Shown here piece by piece: positions 8,032 to 16,202 of a stretch of DNA of 64,000 bases. Position 1 is the stretch's first letter; each line of letters begins with the position of its first letter. The position numbers and the translations under genes were made by a program. The notes under the pieces are model-generated. The model did no database searches, was not told the DNA's origin, and was given only the letters and a program-made list of their open reading frames with translations. Origin of the DNA: Streptomyces sp. NRRL WC-3618 (GTDB lineage Bacteria; Actinomycetota; Actinomycetes; Streptomycetales; Streptomycetaceae); NCBI RefSeq assembly GCF_001280005.1, contig NZ_LGDW01000144.1, positions 20,540 to 84,539 of the forward strand, given 5' to 3'.

Positions 8032-8697
8032 TCAGAACTCAGCCGTGTCCAGCTCGAATCCCAGGGGCGCGGGCAACGGCACGCTCAGGCCCAGTTTGTG
8101 CTTCAGGCTCTTGGCGTAGTCGTCGCCCGACGGCTCGGAGTACACCAGCACCTCGCCCTCCTCCCGGTCGATCAGCAGGTAGACGGGGATGTCAGCGCGG
8201 GCGTAGCCGAGGATCTTCTTGTCACGGTCGCGCGCGGCGGTCGAGGTCGAGGTGACCTCGGCGACCAGAAGCACGGAGGCCGTGTCGTGCCACTCCTCCT
8301 CGTCGTCGAAGCTGCCCTTGGGGGCGACGACCAGGTCGGGGATGACATGGCCGGTGTCGGATGCCCCGGGAACGTTCAGGCCGATACCCGTGTAATTGCG
8401 CAAGGTACGGTCGGTACGGCGCACGGTCACTTGATCCGCGACTTCGGACACGATTTCCTCGTGCTCCCCATTCGCCGGTGGCACCACGTAGATCTCCCCT
8501 TCGACCAGCTCTACACGCCAGCCCTCAGGGGCAGCCGCACTGAACAGCTCGAAGGCCTGCTCGACGCTTGCGCCGCCCAGGTACTCCCGCATACGCCTCC
8601 CGTAGCGCTCGCCATCGGGATCGTCAGGATCGTCGTACGGACCGTGAATGGCCTCGCCCTGGTAACCCGGCATGATGATCGGCTCCGCCGTCGCCAT
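8032..8697 (-). CDS. Uma2-family (DUF820) endonuclease-fold protein
   Basis: The 221-residue protein has the Uma2/DUF820 restriction-endonuclease-like fold: GWRVELVEGEIYVVPP in the N-terminal half, then IPDLVVAP and VLLVAEVTSTSTAARDRDKKILGYARADIPVYLLID. The Asp in IPDLVV, the Glu in AEVTS and the Lys in DRDKK match the family's proposed PD-(D/E)XK residues. Members are numerous in Streptomyces and cyanobacteria and mostly have no proven substrate. The ATG at 8697 is chosen because AAGGAGG precedes it at good spacing. There is no toxin-antitoxin partner next to it. Confidence 0.8.
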   Translation of the reverse strand: MATAEPIIMPGYQGEAIHGPYDDPDDPDGERYGRRMREYLGGASVEQAFELFSAAAPEGWRVELVEGEIYVVPPANGEHEEIVSEVADQVTVRRTDRTLRNYTGIGLNVPGASDTGHVIPDLVVAPKGSFDDEEEWHDTASVLLVAEVTSTSTAARDRDKKILGYARADIPVYLLIDREEGEVLVYSEPSGDDYAKSLKHKLGLSVPLPAPLGFELDTAEF

Positions 8698-8816
8698 GTC
8701 AGACCTCCTTCGCTCAGCGCGACAGTCCCAGGGTAGACCGGCGGCCCGAATACGGAATCCCGAACCATTCACTCGAACGAGCGTGCTGTTACGTTTCCGC
8801 GCCGGGCCACCCGCCG

Positions 8817-10316
8817 TCAGACCGCAGGCTCCCCGGACCCCACCAGCCGGCTCTTCCCGCCGCTCACGCCGAAGTAGATCGCCCCGGCGACCAGCACCCC
8901 GATGAACCAGGAGTACGGGCCGAGGGCCGCCCCGTAGCCCGCCGGGCCGTACGTCGGCAGGATGCTCGAGAAGATCGCGCCCACTGCCGCCGCCGCGAAG
9001 GCGCGTATGTTCCAGCCGCCCTGGAAGCGGAACTCGCCGTCCTCCTTGTAGAGGTCGGGGACGTTCAGCTGGGCCTTGCGCAGGAGGTAGTAGTCGACGA
9101 CGACCACGCCGAAGATCGGGCCCATCGTCGAGCCGATGGCGTTGACGAAGCTCGGGGCGTTGTCCCAGGGGTGCAGGGGGTAGAGGAGGAGGGCGATCAC
9201 GGCGGCGATCAGGCCGCCGCGCTTGAACGTGATGTGCTTCGGGGCCACGTTGGCGAAGTCGAAGGCCGGGCTGACGAAGTTGGCGACGACGTTGATGCCC
9301 AGGGTCGCGACCGCGAACGTCAGGGCTGCCAGCAGGACGAGGAACGCGCTGTCGAACTTCGCTGAGATCGCCGCCGGTTCGAGGATGACCTCGCCGTACA
9401 CCTTGCTCGCGGAGGCCGTGGTCATCGCCGCGACCAGCGAGAACAGGATCAGGTTGACCGGCAGGCCCCAGACGTTGCCCTTCTTCAGGGTCTTCTCGTC
9501 CGGGGCGAAGCGGGCGAAGTCACCGAAGTTCAGGAACAGCGCGGCGAAGTACGTCACCCAGGTGGCCGCGATGGCCGCTATCGCGGCGAACGAACCCGGC
9601 GTCACGTCCAGGCCGGTCGCGTTCTTCGCCAGCGCCGCCAGGTCCTTGGCCGGCATGTCCACGGAGAAGGACAGCGTGCCCGCCTTCACCGACAGGGCCA
9701 CCGCCAGCACCAGCATCATCAGCCAGACCGCCGGTCCGGCGAAGTCCTGGAACCGGCGGACCGTCTCCATTCCCTTGCTGATGATCAGCAGTTGGGCCGC
9801 CCAGACGGCGAGGTAGCAGATGACTTCCAGGCCGCTGTGGTCGAAGAGGTGGGTCGTCTCGTGCAGCTTCTTCGGGCCGTCGTAGCGGATCAGGAAGGCC
9901 ACGATCGCGCCCGCCGCCGCGCTGGTCTGCGCGCCGTACCAGAACGTGGCGACCACGGCCCTGACCAGCGCCGGTACGTTCGCGCCGAAGGTACCGAAGG
10001 AGGCACGGGCGAGGACCGGGTAGGGGACGCCCGTGCGCACGCCGGCCTTGCCGATCAGCGTCATCAGGTAGTAGATGATCAGCGATCCGACGCCGATACC
10101 GATCAGGAACTTGAAGGTGTTCCCGGCGACCAGGAACAGGCTGGCGGCGAGGAAGTAGCCGTACAGGCTGTGTACGTCCGAGGTCCACACGTTGAAGATG
10201 CTGAACGCGCCCCACTTGCGCTCGGTGGCCGGGGCGAGGTCCTCGTTGTAGAGGCGGGGGGAGTAGCCCTCCGTGCCCGCGGCCTCCGTGACTCTGTCCG
10301 TGTCCGTGTCCGTCAT
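8817..10316 (-). CDS. NCS1-family nucleobase:cation symporter
   Basis: The 499-residue protein has about twelve transmembrane helices and the NCS1 N-terminal signature LYNEDLAPATERKWGAFSIFNVWTSDVHSLYGY. This family imports cytosine, uracil, allantoin, hydantoins or thiamine with Na+ or H+. The early WTSDVHSLYGY segment in helix 1 is characteristic and lies near the substrate site. The ATG at 10316 follows a good AGGAAGAG site. No purine or pyrimidine catabolic gene is adjacent, so the substrate cannot be told from context. The 381 bp upstream is divergent from the rifamycin operon. Confidence 0.85.
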   Translation of the reverse strand: MTDTDTDRVTEAAGTEGYSPRLYNEDLAPATERKWGAFSIFNVWTSDVHSLYGYFLAASLFLVAGNTFKFLIGIGVGSLIIYYLMTLIGKAGVRTGVPYPVLARASFGTFGANVPALVRAVVATFWYGAQTSAAAGAIVAFLIRYDGPKKLHETTHLFDHSGLEVICYLAVWAAQLLIISKGMETVRRFQDFAGPAVWLMMLVLAVALSVKAGTLSFSVDMPAKDLAALAKNATGLDVTPGSFAAIAAIAATWVTYFAALFLNFGDFARFAPDEKTLKKGNVWGLPVNLILFSLVAAMTTASASKVYGEVILEPAAISAKFDSAFLVLLAALTFAVATLGINVVANFVSPAFDFANVAPKHITFKRGGLIAAVIALLLYPLHPWDNAPSFVNAIGSTMGPIFGVVVVDYYLLRKAQLNVPDLYKEDGEFRFQGGWNIRAFAAAAVGAIFSSILPTYGPAGYGAALGPYSWFIGVLVAGAIYFGVSGGKSRLVGSGEPAV

Positions 10317-10488
10317 CGCGTTCTCTTCCTGCGCGGGTCGCCATGGTGGCGCCGGATGGCCTAAAGAGAACGGCCAGGATGTTTCCCCCAAATGCCGCGC
10401 ACGTAACCGGCTTGTCAATGGAACTTTTCTTCCACTGAGCGAAACGGGACCGTACCGTTCACCCGCCTAAGTACAGCCGAAAGGGGTT

Positions 10489-10611
10489 ATGTCAGCAGAG
10501 GGGCGCGCAGGGCTGAGGTTCGCCGTCCGGGCGCGCGACAAAAACAGAGGCAAGAGCCGGGGAAAGAACAAAGGCAAGGAGTCGCGACTCCTTGCCTTCT
10601 TCAAGGTATAG
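10489..10611 (+). CDS. Possible Lys/Arg-rich leader peptide upstream of rgt-helR
   Basis: An ATG at 10489 opens a 40-codon frame ending with TAG at 10609-10611, eight bases before the RAE. About a third of its residues are Lys or Arg (RARDKNRGKSRGKNKGKES), and it ends LLAFFKV. AAAGGGG precedes the ATG but only 2-3 nt away, which is tight. The 28-bp palindrome overlaps its last codons. This geometry is reminiscent of translational or transcriptional attenuators of antibiotic-resistance genes. The ORF may equally be chance in GC-rich DNA. Confidence 0.3.
   Translation: MSAEGRAGLRFAVRARDKNRGKSRGKNKGKESRLLAFFKV
10571..10598. repeat. 28-bp perfect palindrome in the rgt leader region
   Basis: Each half reads AAGGCAAGGAGTCG outward to its complement, with no spacer. 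As RNA it would form a very stable hairpin with a minimal loop; as DNA it is a symmetric protein-binding or cruciform site. It is followed by TTCTTC, not a U run. Confidence 0.8.
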
Positions 10612-10618
10612 CGCACCG

Positions 10619-10639
10619 GGGGGCTTGCGGCAAGGCCCC
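10619..10639 (+). promoter_or_regulatory. Rifamycin-associated element (RAE)
   Basis: The arms GGGGGCTTG (10619-10627) and CAAGGCCCC (10631-10639) flank CGG, with a single mismatch between the arms. This matches, as I recall it, the inverted-repeat RAE found upstream of rifamycin-inactivating and rifamycin-protecting genes in actinomycetes and needed for their induction by rifamycins. It lies 60 bp before the rgt start. Confidence 0.85.
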
Positions 10640-10698
10640 CGTTGTGCCGCAGAATCTCCGGCCTGAGCCGGAATCTGCGGAAACGGGGAGCCTTCGAA

Positions 10699-11976
10699 GT
10701 GCGTGTTCTGCTGTCGACCTATGGGTCGCGCGGGGATGTCCAGCCCATGGCCGCTCTCGCGGTCGCGTTGCGGGAGTTGGGTGCCCAGGTGCGGGTGTGC
10801 GCGCCGTCGGACGAGGAGTTCGCGAAGCTGCTGGCCGAGGTCGGCGTGGAGTTCGCGCCGGCCGCCGAGCCGGTGCGCACGCTGGTCACCGGGACGGCTC
10901 CGCTGACGCCGGAGGGCCTGCCCCGGCGTGCCGCCGCGTTGACCGTCGCGCAGTACGAGGCGGTCGTGGCGGCGGCCGAGGGATGCGACGCGGTGGTGGC
11001 GACCGGACTCGTCCCGGCGGTGGCCGCGGCCCGGTCGGCGGCCGAGAAGCTGGGCGTCCCGTTCCTCTACGTGGCCTGTTTCCCGACCATGCTGCCGTCG
11101 CCCCACCACAGGCCGCACGCGCTGCCGGGCCGCCCGTTCCCGCCGGACGAGACCGACAACCGCGTGCTGTGGGACCTGACCCGCGAGAGCTTCGACATCC
11201 TGTACGGGCCGGGGATCAACGCCCACCGGACGTCGATCGGCCAGCCGGTCGTGGACGACGCCCTCCGCCACGTCTTCACCGACCGGCCGTTGCTGGCGGC
11301 CGACCCGGTTCTGGGACCGTGGCCGACGTCCCCTTCCGATCCTTCCGACGCGGCGGACCTGACCGTCGTACAGACCGGGGCGTGGCTCCTGCCCGACGAA
11401 CGGCCGCTGCCCGCCGACCTGTTGGCGTTCCTGGACGCCGGTGAACCGCCGGTGTACGTGGGCTTCGGCAGCATGCCCATGCGGGAGTCGGCGGACATCG
11501 CCCGGGTGGCCGTCGAGGCGGTGCGCGCGCAGGGCCGGCGCGTCCTCGTCGGACGGGGCTGGGCCGACCTCTCCCTGATCGACGACCAGGAGGACTGCCT
11601 CGCCGTCGGAGACGTCAACCACCAGGCACTGTTCCCCCGGGTCGCCGCCGTCGTGCATCACGGCGGCGCGGGTACGACGACGACCGCCGCGCGGGCCGGG
11701 GCGCCCCAGGTGGTCGTACCGCAGATCGTGGACCAGCCCTACTGGGCCGCCCGGGTGGCCGAGTCGGGCATCGGCGCGGCGCACGACGGCCCGACGCCGA
11801 CGTTCGCGTCCCTGTCCGCCGCGCTCGGGATCGCCCTGGCCCCCGGGACCCGCGAACGAGCCGCCTCCGTCGCCGCCACGATCCGCACCGACGGCGCGAC
11901 GGTCGCCGCGAAGCTGCTGCTCGACACGGCCGGCCGAAAGACCGCTACCGACAGCCCCATCTCAGTTCGGAGCTGA
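10699..11976 (+). CDS. rgt: Rifamycin-type antibiotic glycosyltransferase
   Basis: The 425-residue protein is a GT1-family, UDP-sugar dependent enzyme with the GT-B fold. It starts MRVLLSTYGSRGDVQPM (acceptor-domain Rossmann loop), and the donor-site motif VVHHGGAGTTTTAARAGAPQVVVPQIVDQPYWA sits near residue 310-345. The GTG at 10699 with GGGGAG 8 nt upstream gives the standard N-terminus. GT1 enzymes of this type resemble macrolide and sterol transferases, but the RAE just upstream and helR just downstream point to rifamycin as the acceptor. It would inactivate rifamycins by glycosylation in the cytoplasm. The helR start is 4 bp past its stop, so the two form one operon. Substrate is inferred from context. 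Confidence 0.8.
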   Translation: MRVLLSTYGSRGDVQPMAALAVALRELGAQVRVCAPSDEEFAKLLAEVGVEFAPAAEPVRTLVTGTAPLTPEGLPRRAAALTVAQYEAVVAAAEGCDAVVATGLVPAVAAARSAAEKLGVPFLYVACFPTMLPSPHHRPHALPGRPFPPDETDNRVLWDLTRESFDILYGPGINAHRTSIGQPVVDDALRHVFTDRPLLAADPVLGPWPTSPSDPSDAADLTVVQTGAWLLPDERPLPADLLAFLDAGEPPVYVGFGSMPMRESADIARVAVEAVRAQGRRVLVGRGWADLSLIDDQEDCLAVGDVNHQALFPRVAAVVHHGGAGTTTTAARAGAPQVVVPQIVDQPYWAARVAESGIGAAHDGPTPTFASLSAALGIALAPGTRERAASVAATIRTDGATVAAKLLLDTAGRKTATDSPISVRS

Positions 11977-11980
11977 TGCA

Positions 11981-14212
11981 GTGCACTCCCAGACCTCCAC
12001 CACGACCTCGTCCGTCACCACCAGCGCGTTCGCCCTTCCCGAGCGTCTCTCCGCCAAGGCCGACCCGCGGCTGATCGCCCGCGACGAGCGGCACTTCGCC
12101 GCCATCGCGGAGTGTCTGGAACAGTCGATCGCCGAACTGTCCGCCCGTCTCGACACCGTACGCAGGGCCCCCGGCGGCATCGGCCGCGAGGCGATGGACC
12201 GGGACACCGAGATCCACCAACTCACCGCCCGGCTGCGTGCCCTGCGCCGCTTCGGCCTGGACCTGTGTCTCGGCCACATGGTCAGCGCGGACGACCCCGA
12301 ACAGTCCGTGTACGTCGGACGGCTCGGCCTCACCGACAGCACGGGCCGGCGGCTGCTGCTCGACTGGCGTTCCCCGGCCGCCGAGCCGTTCTTCGGCGCC
12401 ACCCACGGCAACCCGATGGGCCTGACGAGCAGGCGGCGGTACCGCTGGACCGACGGCCGGATCAGCGACTACTGGGACGAGGTGTTCGCCTCGGACGGCT
12501 TCGACGGGCACGCCGCGGCCCTCGACGACCAGTCCGCCTTCATCGCCAGCCTGGGCAGCGACCGCTCCCCCCGGATGCGCGACGTCCTCGGCACCATCCA
12601 GGCCGACCAGGACGCCATCATCCGCGCCGGATCACGCGGCGCGCTCGTCGTCGACGGCGGACCGGGCACCGGCAAGACGGTCGTCGCCCTGCACCGCTCC
12701 GCCTATCTCCTCTACGCCGACCCTCTCCTCAGTCACCGTCGTGGCGGCATCCTGTTCGTCGGCCCGCACCGGCCCTACCTGGCGTACGTCGCCGATGTCC
12801 TGCCCAGTCTCGGCGAGGAGGGCGTGCAGACCTGCACCCTGCGGGACCTCGTCGACGAGGGGGCGTCGGCGGCGGTCGAGTCCGACCCGGAGGTGGCCCG
12901 GCTGAAGTCGTCGGCGGAGCTGGTGCGATCGATCGAGAAGGCCGTCCGCTTCTACGAGGAGCCGCCCACCCAGCGGCTGACGGTCTCGACGCCCTGGTCC
13001 GACGTCCGACTGACCGCCGCCGACTGGGCCGTGGCCTTCGAGGCGGCGCCCGGTGTGCCGCACAACGAGGCCCGCGACCAGGTCTGGGAGGAACTCCTCA
13101 CGATCCTCGCCGAGAAGCACGAGGACGCCGACCCTGACGACGCGTACGGCGTCTCGCCCGCCCTCCTGCGCAAGTCCCTCGCCCAGGACCGGGAGTTGGT
13201 CGCGGCCTTCAACCGCGCGTGGCCGCTCCTCGAAGCGACCGACCTCGTCGGAGACCTGTGGTCCGTCCCCGCCTATCTGCGGATGTGCGCGCCCTGGCTC
13301 ACCCCTGATGAGGTACGGAAACTGCGGCGCGCGGACGCCCACGCCTGGACGGTGTCCGACCTGCCGTACCTGGACGCGGCCCGCCAACGGCTCGGCGACC
13401 CGGAGGCGGCCCGGCGCAAACGCCGGCATGACAGCGCCCTCGCCGCCCAGCGCGAGCGGATGACCCAGGTCGTCGACAACCTGATCGACGCCGCCTCCGA
13501 CTCCGGCGCCGACGGTGACGACGGCGAAGGCCTGGTACGGATGCTGCGCGGCCAGGACGCCAAGGTCAGCCTGGTCGACGAGTCCGAACTGACCACCGCC
13601 GCCCCGGACCTGCTCGCCGGGCCGTTCGCCCACATCGTCGTGGACGAGGCGCAGGAACTCACCGACGCGGAATGGCAGATGCTGCTGCTGCGCTGCCCGT
13701 CCCGGAGCTTCACCATCGTCGGGGACCGCGCGCAGGCCCGGCACGGGTTCACGGAATCGTGGGAGGAACGGCTGGAGCGGATCGGGCTCGACCGGGTCAC
13801 CCTGGCCTCCCTCAGCATCAACTACCGGACGCCGGAGGAGATCATGGCGGAGGCCGAGCCGGTCATCCGGGCCGCCCTCCCCGACGCCAACGTCCCGACC
13901 TCGATCCGCAGCGGCGGTGTCCCGGTCGGGCACGGTTCGGTGTCGGACCTCGCGTCGGTCCTCGACACCTGGCTCGCCTCACACCCTGACGGCATCGCCT
14001 GCGTCATCGGCGATCCCGGGTTCCGGCCGACGACGTCACGCGTCCGGTCGCTGACCCCGTCACTGTCGAAGGGGCTCGAATTCGACCTGGTCGTCGTCAT
14101 CGACCCGGAGCGGTTTGGCGAGGGCATCGAGGGGGCGGTGGACCGCTACGTCGCGATGACGCGGGCGACCCAGCAACTCGTCATCCTGACCAGTACCGGT
14201 ACCAGTTCCTAG
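11981..14212 (+). CDS. helR: RNA polymerase-recycling motor ATPase HelR
   Basis: The 743-residue SF1 (UvrD-like) ATPase of the HelD/HelR family has an N-terminal coiled-coil arm (~30-95), Walker A GGPGTGKT at 226-233, an inserted middle domain (~270-480), Walker B region IVVDEAQELTD near 550 and C-terminal motor motifs (SINYRTPEEI, SKGLEFDLVVVIDPERF, YVAMTRATQQLVILT). HelR releases stalled RNA polymerase and displaces bound rifamycin, giving resistance. The GTG start at 11981 follows GGAG, 4 bp after rgt. Its stop overlaps that of the convergent DUF397 gene. The RAE and pairing with rgt distinguish it from housekeeping HelD. Confidence 0.88.
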   Translation: MHSQTSTTTSSVTTSAFALPERLSAKADPRLIARDERHFAAIAECLEQSIAELSARLDTVRRAPGGIGREAMDRDTEIHQLTARLRALRRFGLDLCLGHMVSADDPEQSVYVGRLGLTDSTGRRLLLDWRSPAAEPFFGATHGNPMGLTSRRRYRWTDGRISDYWDEVFASDGFDGHAAALDDQSAFIASLGSDRSPRMRDVLGTIQADQDAIIRAGSRGALVVDGGPGTGKTVVALHRSAYLLYADPLLSHRRGGILFVGPHRPYLAYVADVLPSLGEEGVQTCTLRDLVDEGASAAVESDPEVARLKSSAELVRSIEKAVRFYEEPPTQRLTVSTPWSDVRLTAADWAVAFEAAPGVPHNEARDQVWEELLTILAEKHEDADPDDAYGVSPALLRKSLAQDRELVAAFNRAWPLLEATDLVGDLWSVPAYLRMCAPWLTPDEVRKLRRADAHAWTVSDLPYLDAARQRLGDPEAARRKRRHDSALAAQRERMTQVVDNLIDAASDSGADGDDGEGLVRMLRGQDAKVSLVDESELTTAAPDLLAGPFAHIVVDEAQELTDAEWQMLLLRCPSRSFTIVGDRAQARHGFTESWEERLERIGLDRVTLASLSINYRTPEEIMAEAEPVIRAALPDANVPTSIRSGGVPVGHGSVSDLASVLDTWLASHPDGIACVIGDPGFRPTTSRVRSLTPSLSKGLEFDLVVVIDPERFGEGIEGAVDRYVAMTRATQQLVILTSTGTSS

Positions 14213-14475
14213 GCGGACACCGAGGCGACGAACGCGGCGAAGGCCTCCGGCGTGAGCGTGAGAGCGCCCAGGCCGGGGGCCTTTGAGTCGCGGACGGCGA
14301 TGTGGGGGGTGAGGGGGGCTATTTCGACGCAGTCGCCGCCGGTGTCACCGCTGTACGAGGACTTGCGCCAGGCGGCGGCGCCGAGGGGGGCACACTCGAC
14401 GCAGTCGCCGCCGCTAGTGCCGCTATAGCTGGACTTACGCCACGTCGCGGCCGTCAACTGCTGGCTGGTCTCCAT
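14209..14475 (-). CDS. DUF397 protein with a duplicated N-terminal motif
   Basis: The 88-residue protein carries the DUF397 signature WRKSSYSG..GGDCVE twice in a row (residues ~12-27 and 36-51), then IAVRDSKAPGLGALTLTPEAFAAF once. Normal DUF397 proteins are 60-70 residues with one copy, so this one has a roughly 24-residue internal duplication. DUF397 proteins are encoded beside XRE/DUF5753 (Scr1, WhiJ-like) regulators in Streptomyces and act as their small partners, some with toxin-like effects. Its start overlaps the 3' end of the XRE gene by 41 bp. Confidence 0.88.
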   Translation of the reverse strand: METSQQLTAATWRKSSYSGTSGGDCVECAPLGAAAWRKSSYSGDTGGDCVEIAPLTPHIAVRDSKAPGLGALTLTPEAFAAFVASVSA

Positions 14476-15283
14476 AGCGTTCCTCCATCACGCGGGCGAT
14501 CAGGTCAGCCGAGTCCTCAAGCGAGAGGGCCTTGGCCTGCAATCGAGCGTAACCGACCGAACGCTCCCTGATCACGTCCGGGTTGGCGGTCATGTGCCCC
14601 TGGTCGTAGCTCTCGCAGTAGTGAATATCCGGGTCGTCGTCGAAGCGCAGAAGGTTGAACGTGCCCATCATGGCGGTGTGCGCGCCCACGGAGAACGGCA
14701 GCACCTGGACATGCACCCACGGGTGGTTCCGGAAGCCCAACAAGTGGGCGAGTTGGTTCCGCATGACCTCGCGGCCACCCACCGCCTGGAGCAGCACGGA
14801 CTCGTCCAGGACCACCCACAGCACCGGCGGCTCGTCCCGCTTGAGAACGCGCTGCCGTTCCATTCGGGCCGCAACCATCTCCTCGACCCTGTCCGGATGG
14901 TCGACGCTCAGCAACGCCGCCGCATACTCAGGCGTCTGCAACAGGCCGTACACCAACTGGCACTGGTACGTGGAGATGTACGTGGCCCGCGCCTCCATCT
15001 CCGCGTACGCCTGGAACCAGTGCGGGAGTTGGCTGCGCAGCACCAGCCCCACCAGCCGCGAGAACGTACCGTCCGTTCCCAGCGCCGCGTCCACGCGCTC
15101 GGCGAACTCCCTCGTCGGGACCTTCCTCGCCGTCTCGACCTGGCCGACCAATGACGCCGTACAGAAGATGCAGCCGCCCAACTGCCCCTGGGTCAGGCCC
15201 GCTTCCTCTCTCCGGCGCCGTAGCTCGAAGCCGAAGTAGTCCAGCGGTGAGGCGCTGGGGTCGAGTTCGCGGATGTTGGCCAT
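14435..15283 (-). CDS. Scr1-type XRE regulator with DUF5753 ligand domain
   Basis: The 282-residue protein has an XRE helix-turn-helix (~16-70, FGFELRRRREEAGLTQGQLGG..TASLVGQVE) and a DUF5753 domain (~85-270, with WFQAYAEMEARATYISTYQCQLVYGLLQTPEYA and the conserved VLPFSVGAH). This family controls an adjacent DUF397 gene and, in Streptomyces, influences sporulation and antibiotic production (WhiJ/Scr1 type). The DUF397 gene lies immediately downstream with overlap, and a divergent HATPase gene completes the usual three-gene set. An unusual CIFC pair of cysteines sits inside the HTH turn region. Confidence 0.9.
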   Translation of the reverse strand: MANIRELDPSASPLDYFGFELRRRREEAGLTQGQLGGCIFCTASLVGQVETARKVPTREFAERVDAALGTDGTFSRLVGLVLRSQLPHWFQAYAEMEARATYISTYQCQLVYGLLQTPEYAAALLSVDHPDRVEEMVAARMERQRVLKRDEPPVLWVVLDESVLLQAVGGREVMRNQLAHLLGFRNHPWVHVQVLPFSVGAHTAMMGTFNLLRFDDDPDIHYCESYDQGHMTANPDVIRERSVGYARLQAKALSLEDSADLIARVMEERYGDQPAVDGRDVA

Positions 15284-15426
15284 GGTGGGCCACCCCCAAG
15301 CTGACGCTTCGCGTCGTTGGAATCGTTCTGTGGCACAGCGTAATCAGGCCACTGCATTCTGGTGACGTGAATCACGCAACTGACGCAACCGAACTGGACG
15401 AAAGCCCACTTGGGCCGAGGTACGGC

Positions 15427-15885
15427 ATGAACTTCACCCTCGGTGAGCATTCGGCGCGGCACCTCCGCTACATCCTGCGGACGTATCTCCACTCCTGGGA
15501 GATGCCCGAGCTCGCCGACTCCGCGACCCTCGCCCTGACCGAGCTGGTCGCCAACGTCGTACGACATGTCCCGGGCCGGCGGGCCACCGTACTGCTGCTG
15601 CGGCGGTCCGGCGGCGTCCGCGTCGAGGTGGCCGACACGGAACCGCTGGCCCCGGTGTTTCCCAGGTTCCCCACAGCCGTGGACGAAGAAGGCGGGCGCG
15701 GACTGCTGATCGTCGAGGCCGTCACCGACCGCTGGGGCTGGTACCGGATGCCCTCGCATCCCGCCCGCCCCGGGAAGACCGTCTGGTTCGAGTGCGACGC
15801 CAAGAACGACGACCATGACGACCACGACGACCACGACGACCACGACGCCGAAGGCTCAGAGAACCCGGGGAACGCCAATGGCTAG
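15427..15885 (+). CDS. RsbW/HATPase-type ATP-binding protein of the Scr1 locus
   Basis: The 152-residue protein is a single GHKL ATPase domain: HSARHLRYILRTYLHSW, the N-box ALTELVANVVRHV, the DTEP loop and GGRGLLIVEAVTDRWGW. Such anti-sigma-like kinases stand beside DUF397/XRE pairs in Streptomyces. The ATG at 15427 is preferred because GAGG precedes it at 7-nt spacing; a GTG at 15367 would add 20 residues. The C-terminus is a NDD(HDD)n-type run encoded by a GACCAC-like microsatellite (15808-15848), possibly metal-binding or merely repeat slippage. Its TAG overlaps the stop of the convergent regulator gene. Confidence 0.8.
   Translation: MNFTLGEHSARHLRYILRTYLHSWEMPELADSATLALTELVANVVRHVPGRRATVLLLRRSGGVRVEVADTEPLAPVFPRFPTAVDEEGGRGLLIVEAVTDRWGWYRMPSHPARPGKTVWFECDAKNDDHDDHDDHDDHDAEGSENPGNANG
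15808..15848 (+). repeat. Microsatellite encoding an Asp/His tail
   Basis: Imperfect 9-bp repeats of the GACGACCAC type encode (DDH)n at the end of the ATP-binding protein. The length is likely variable between strains. Confidence 0.7.
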
Positions 15886-16202
15886 AGCGCCGGATCCGAC
15901 GGCCCCACGATCGCCCGCAGCGCCGCCAGGTGCCCCTGGTAGGCAGCCCGGCCCCGCCCGGTCAGGCGGAGCCACACGCGCTGGCGGGTGTCGCGGACGG
16001 CTTTGCGCTGCTCGACGTAGCCGGCGTCCATCAGCACGGTGACATGTTTGCTCAGCACGGAGGCCGAGAGGTCGAGCTGCTTCTGGACCAGGCCGAACTC
16101 CGCCTCGCCCGCGGTGTCCAGCAGGGCGCAGACACGCAGCCGGTTCGGGGCGTGGATGGTGGTGTCGAATCCCGCCGGCCCGTCGTGGTCCTCGGCGCTC
16201 AC
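15882..16202 (-). CDS. Winged-helix transcriptional regulator
   Basis: The 106-residue protein consists of one winged helix: FDTTIHAPNRLRVCALLDTAGEAEFGLVQKQLDLSASVLSKHVTVLMDAGYVEQRKAVRDTRQRVWLRLT. This is the single-domain MarR/ArsR-like family (HTH_20/'transcriptional regulator' type) common in actinobacteria. The GTG at 16202 overlaps the TGA of the upstream membrane-protein gene by 4 bp, so the two are translationally coupled. Three TTTCC-N5-GGAAA palindromes upstream of the pair are probable binding sites for this regulator. The effector is unknown. Confidence 0.85.
   Translation of the reverse strand: MSAEDHDGPAGFDTTIHAPNRLRVCALLDTAGEAEFGLVQKQLDLSASVLSKHVTVLMDAGYVEQRKAVRDTRQRVWLRLTGRGRAAYQGHLAALRAIVGPSDPAL

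Larger units (their letters stand above)
10317..10698. other. Long divergent intergenic region with three inverted repeats and a small ORF
   Basis: This 382-bp gap separates the NCS1 transporter from the rgt-helR operon. From left to right it holds a possible 40-codon leader ORF (10489-10611), a 28-bp perfect palindrome (10571-10598), the rifamycin-associated element (10619-10639), and a stem-loop in the rgt leader with outer arms 10647-10653/10674-10680 and inner arms 10658-10662/10667-10671. The left 170 bp should hold the NCS1 promoter; nothing distinctive is seen there. Confidence 0.6.

Noticed and set aside
7796..8119. 107-codon plus-strand ORF overlapping the mini-peptide gene
   Set aside because: Composition is frame-shifted (His/Arg/Gly-rich) and lacks the signal-peptide pattern seen in the GTG-started frame.
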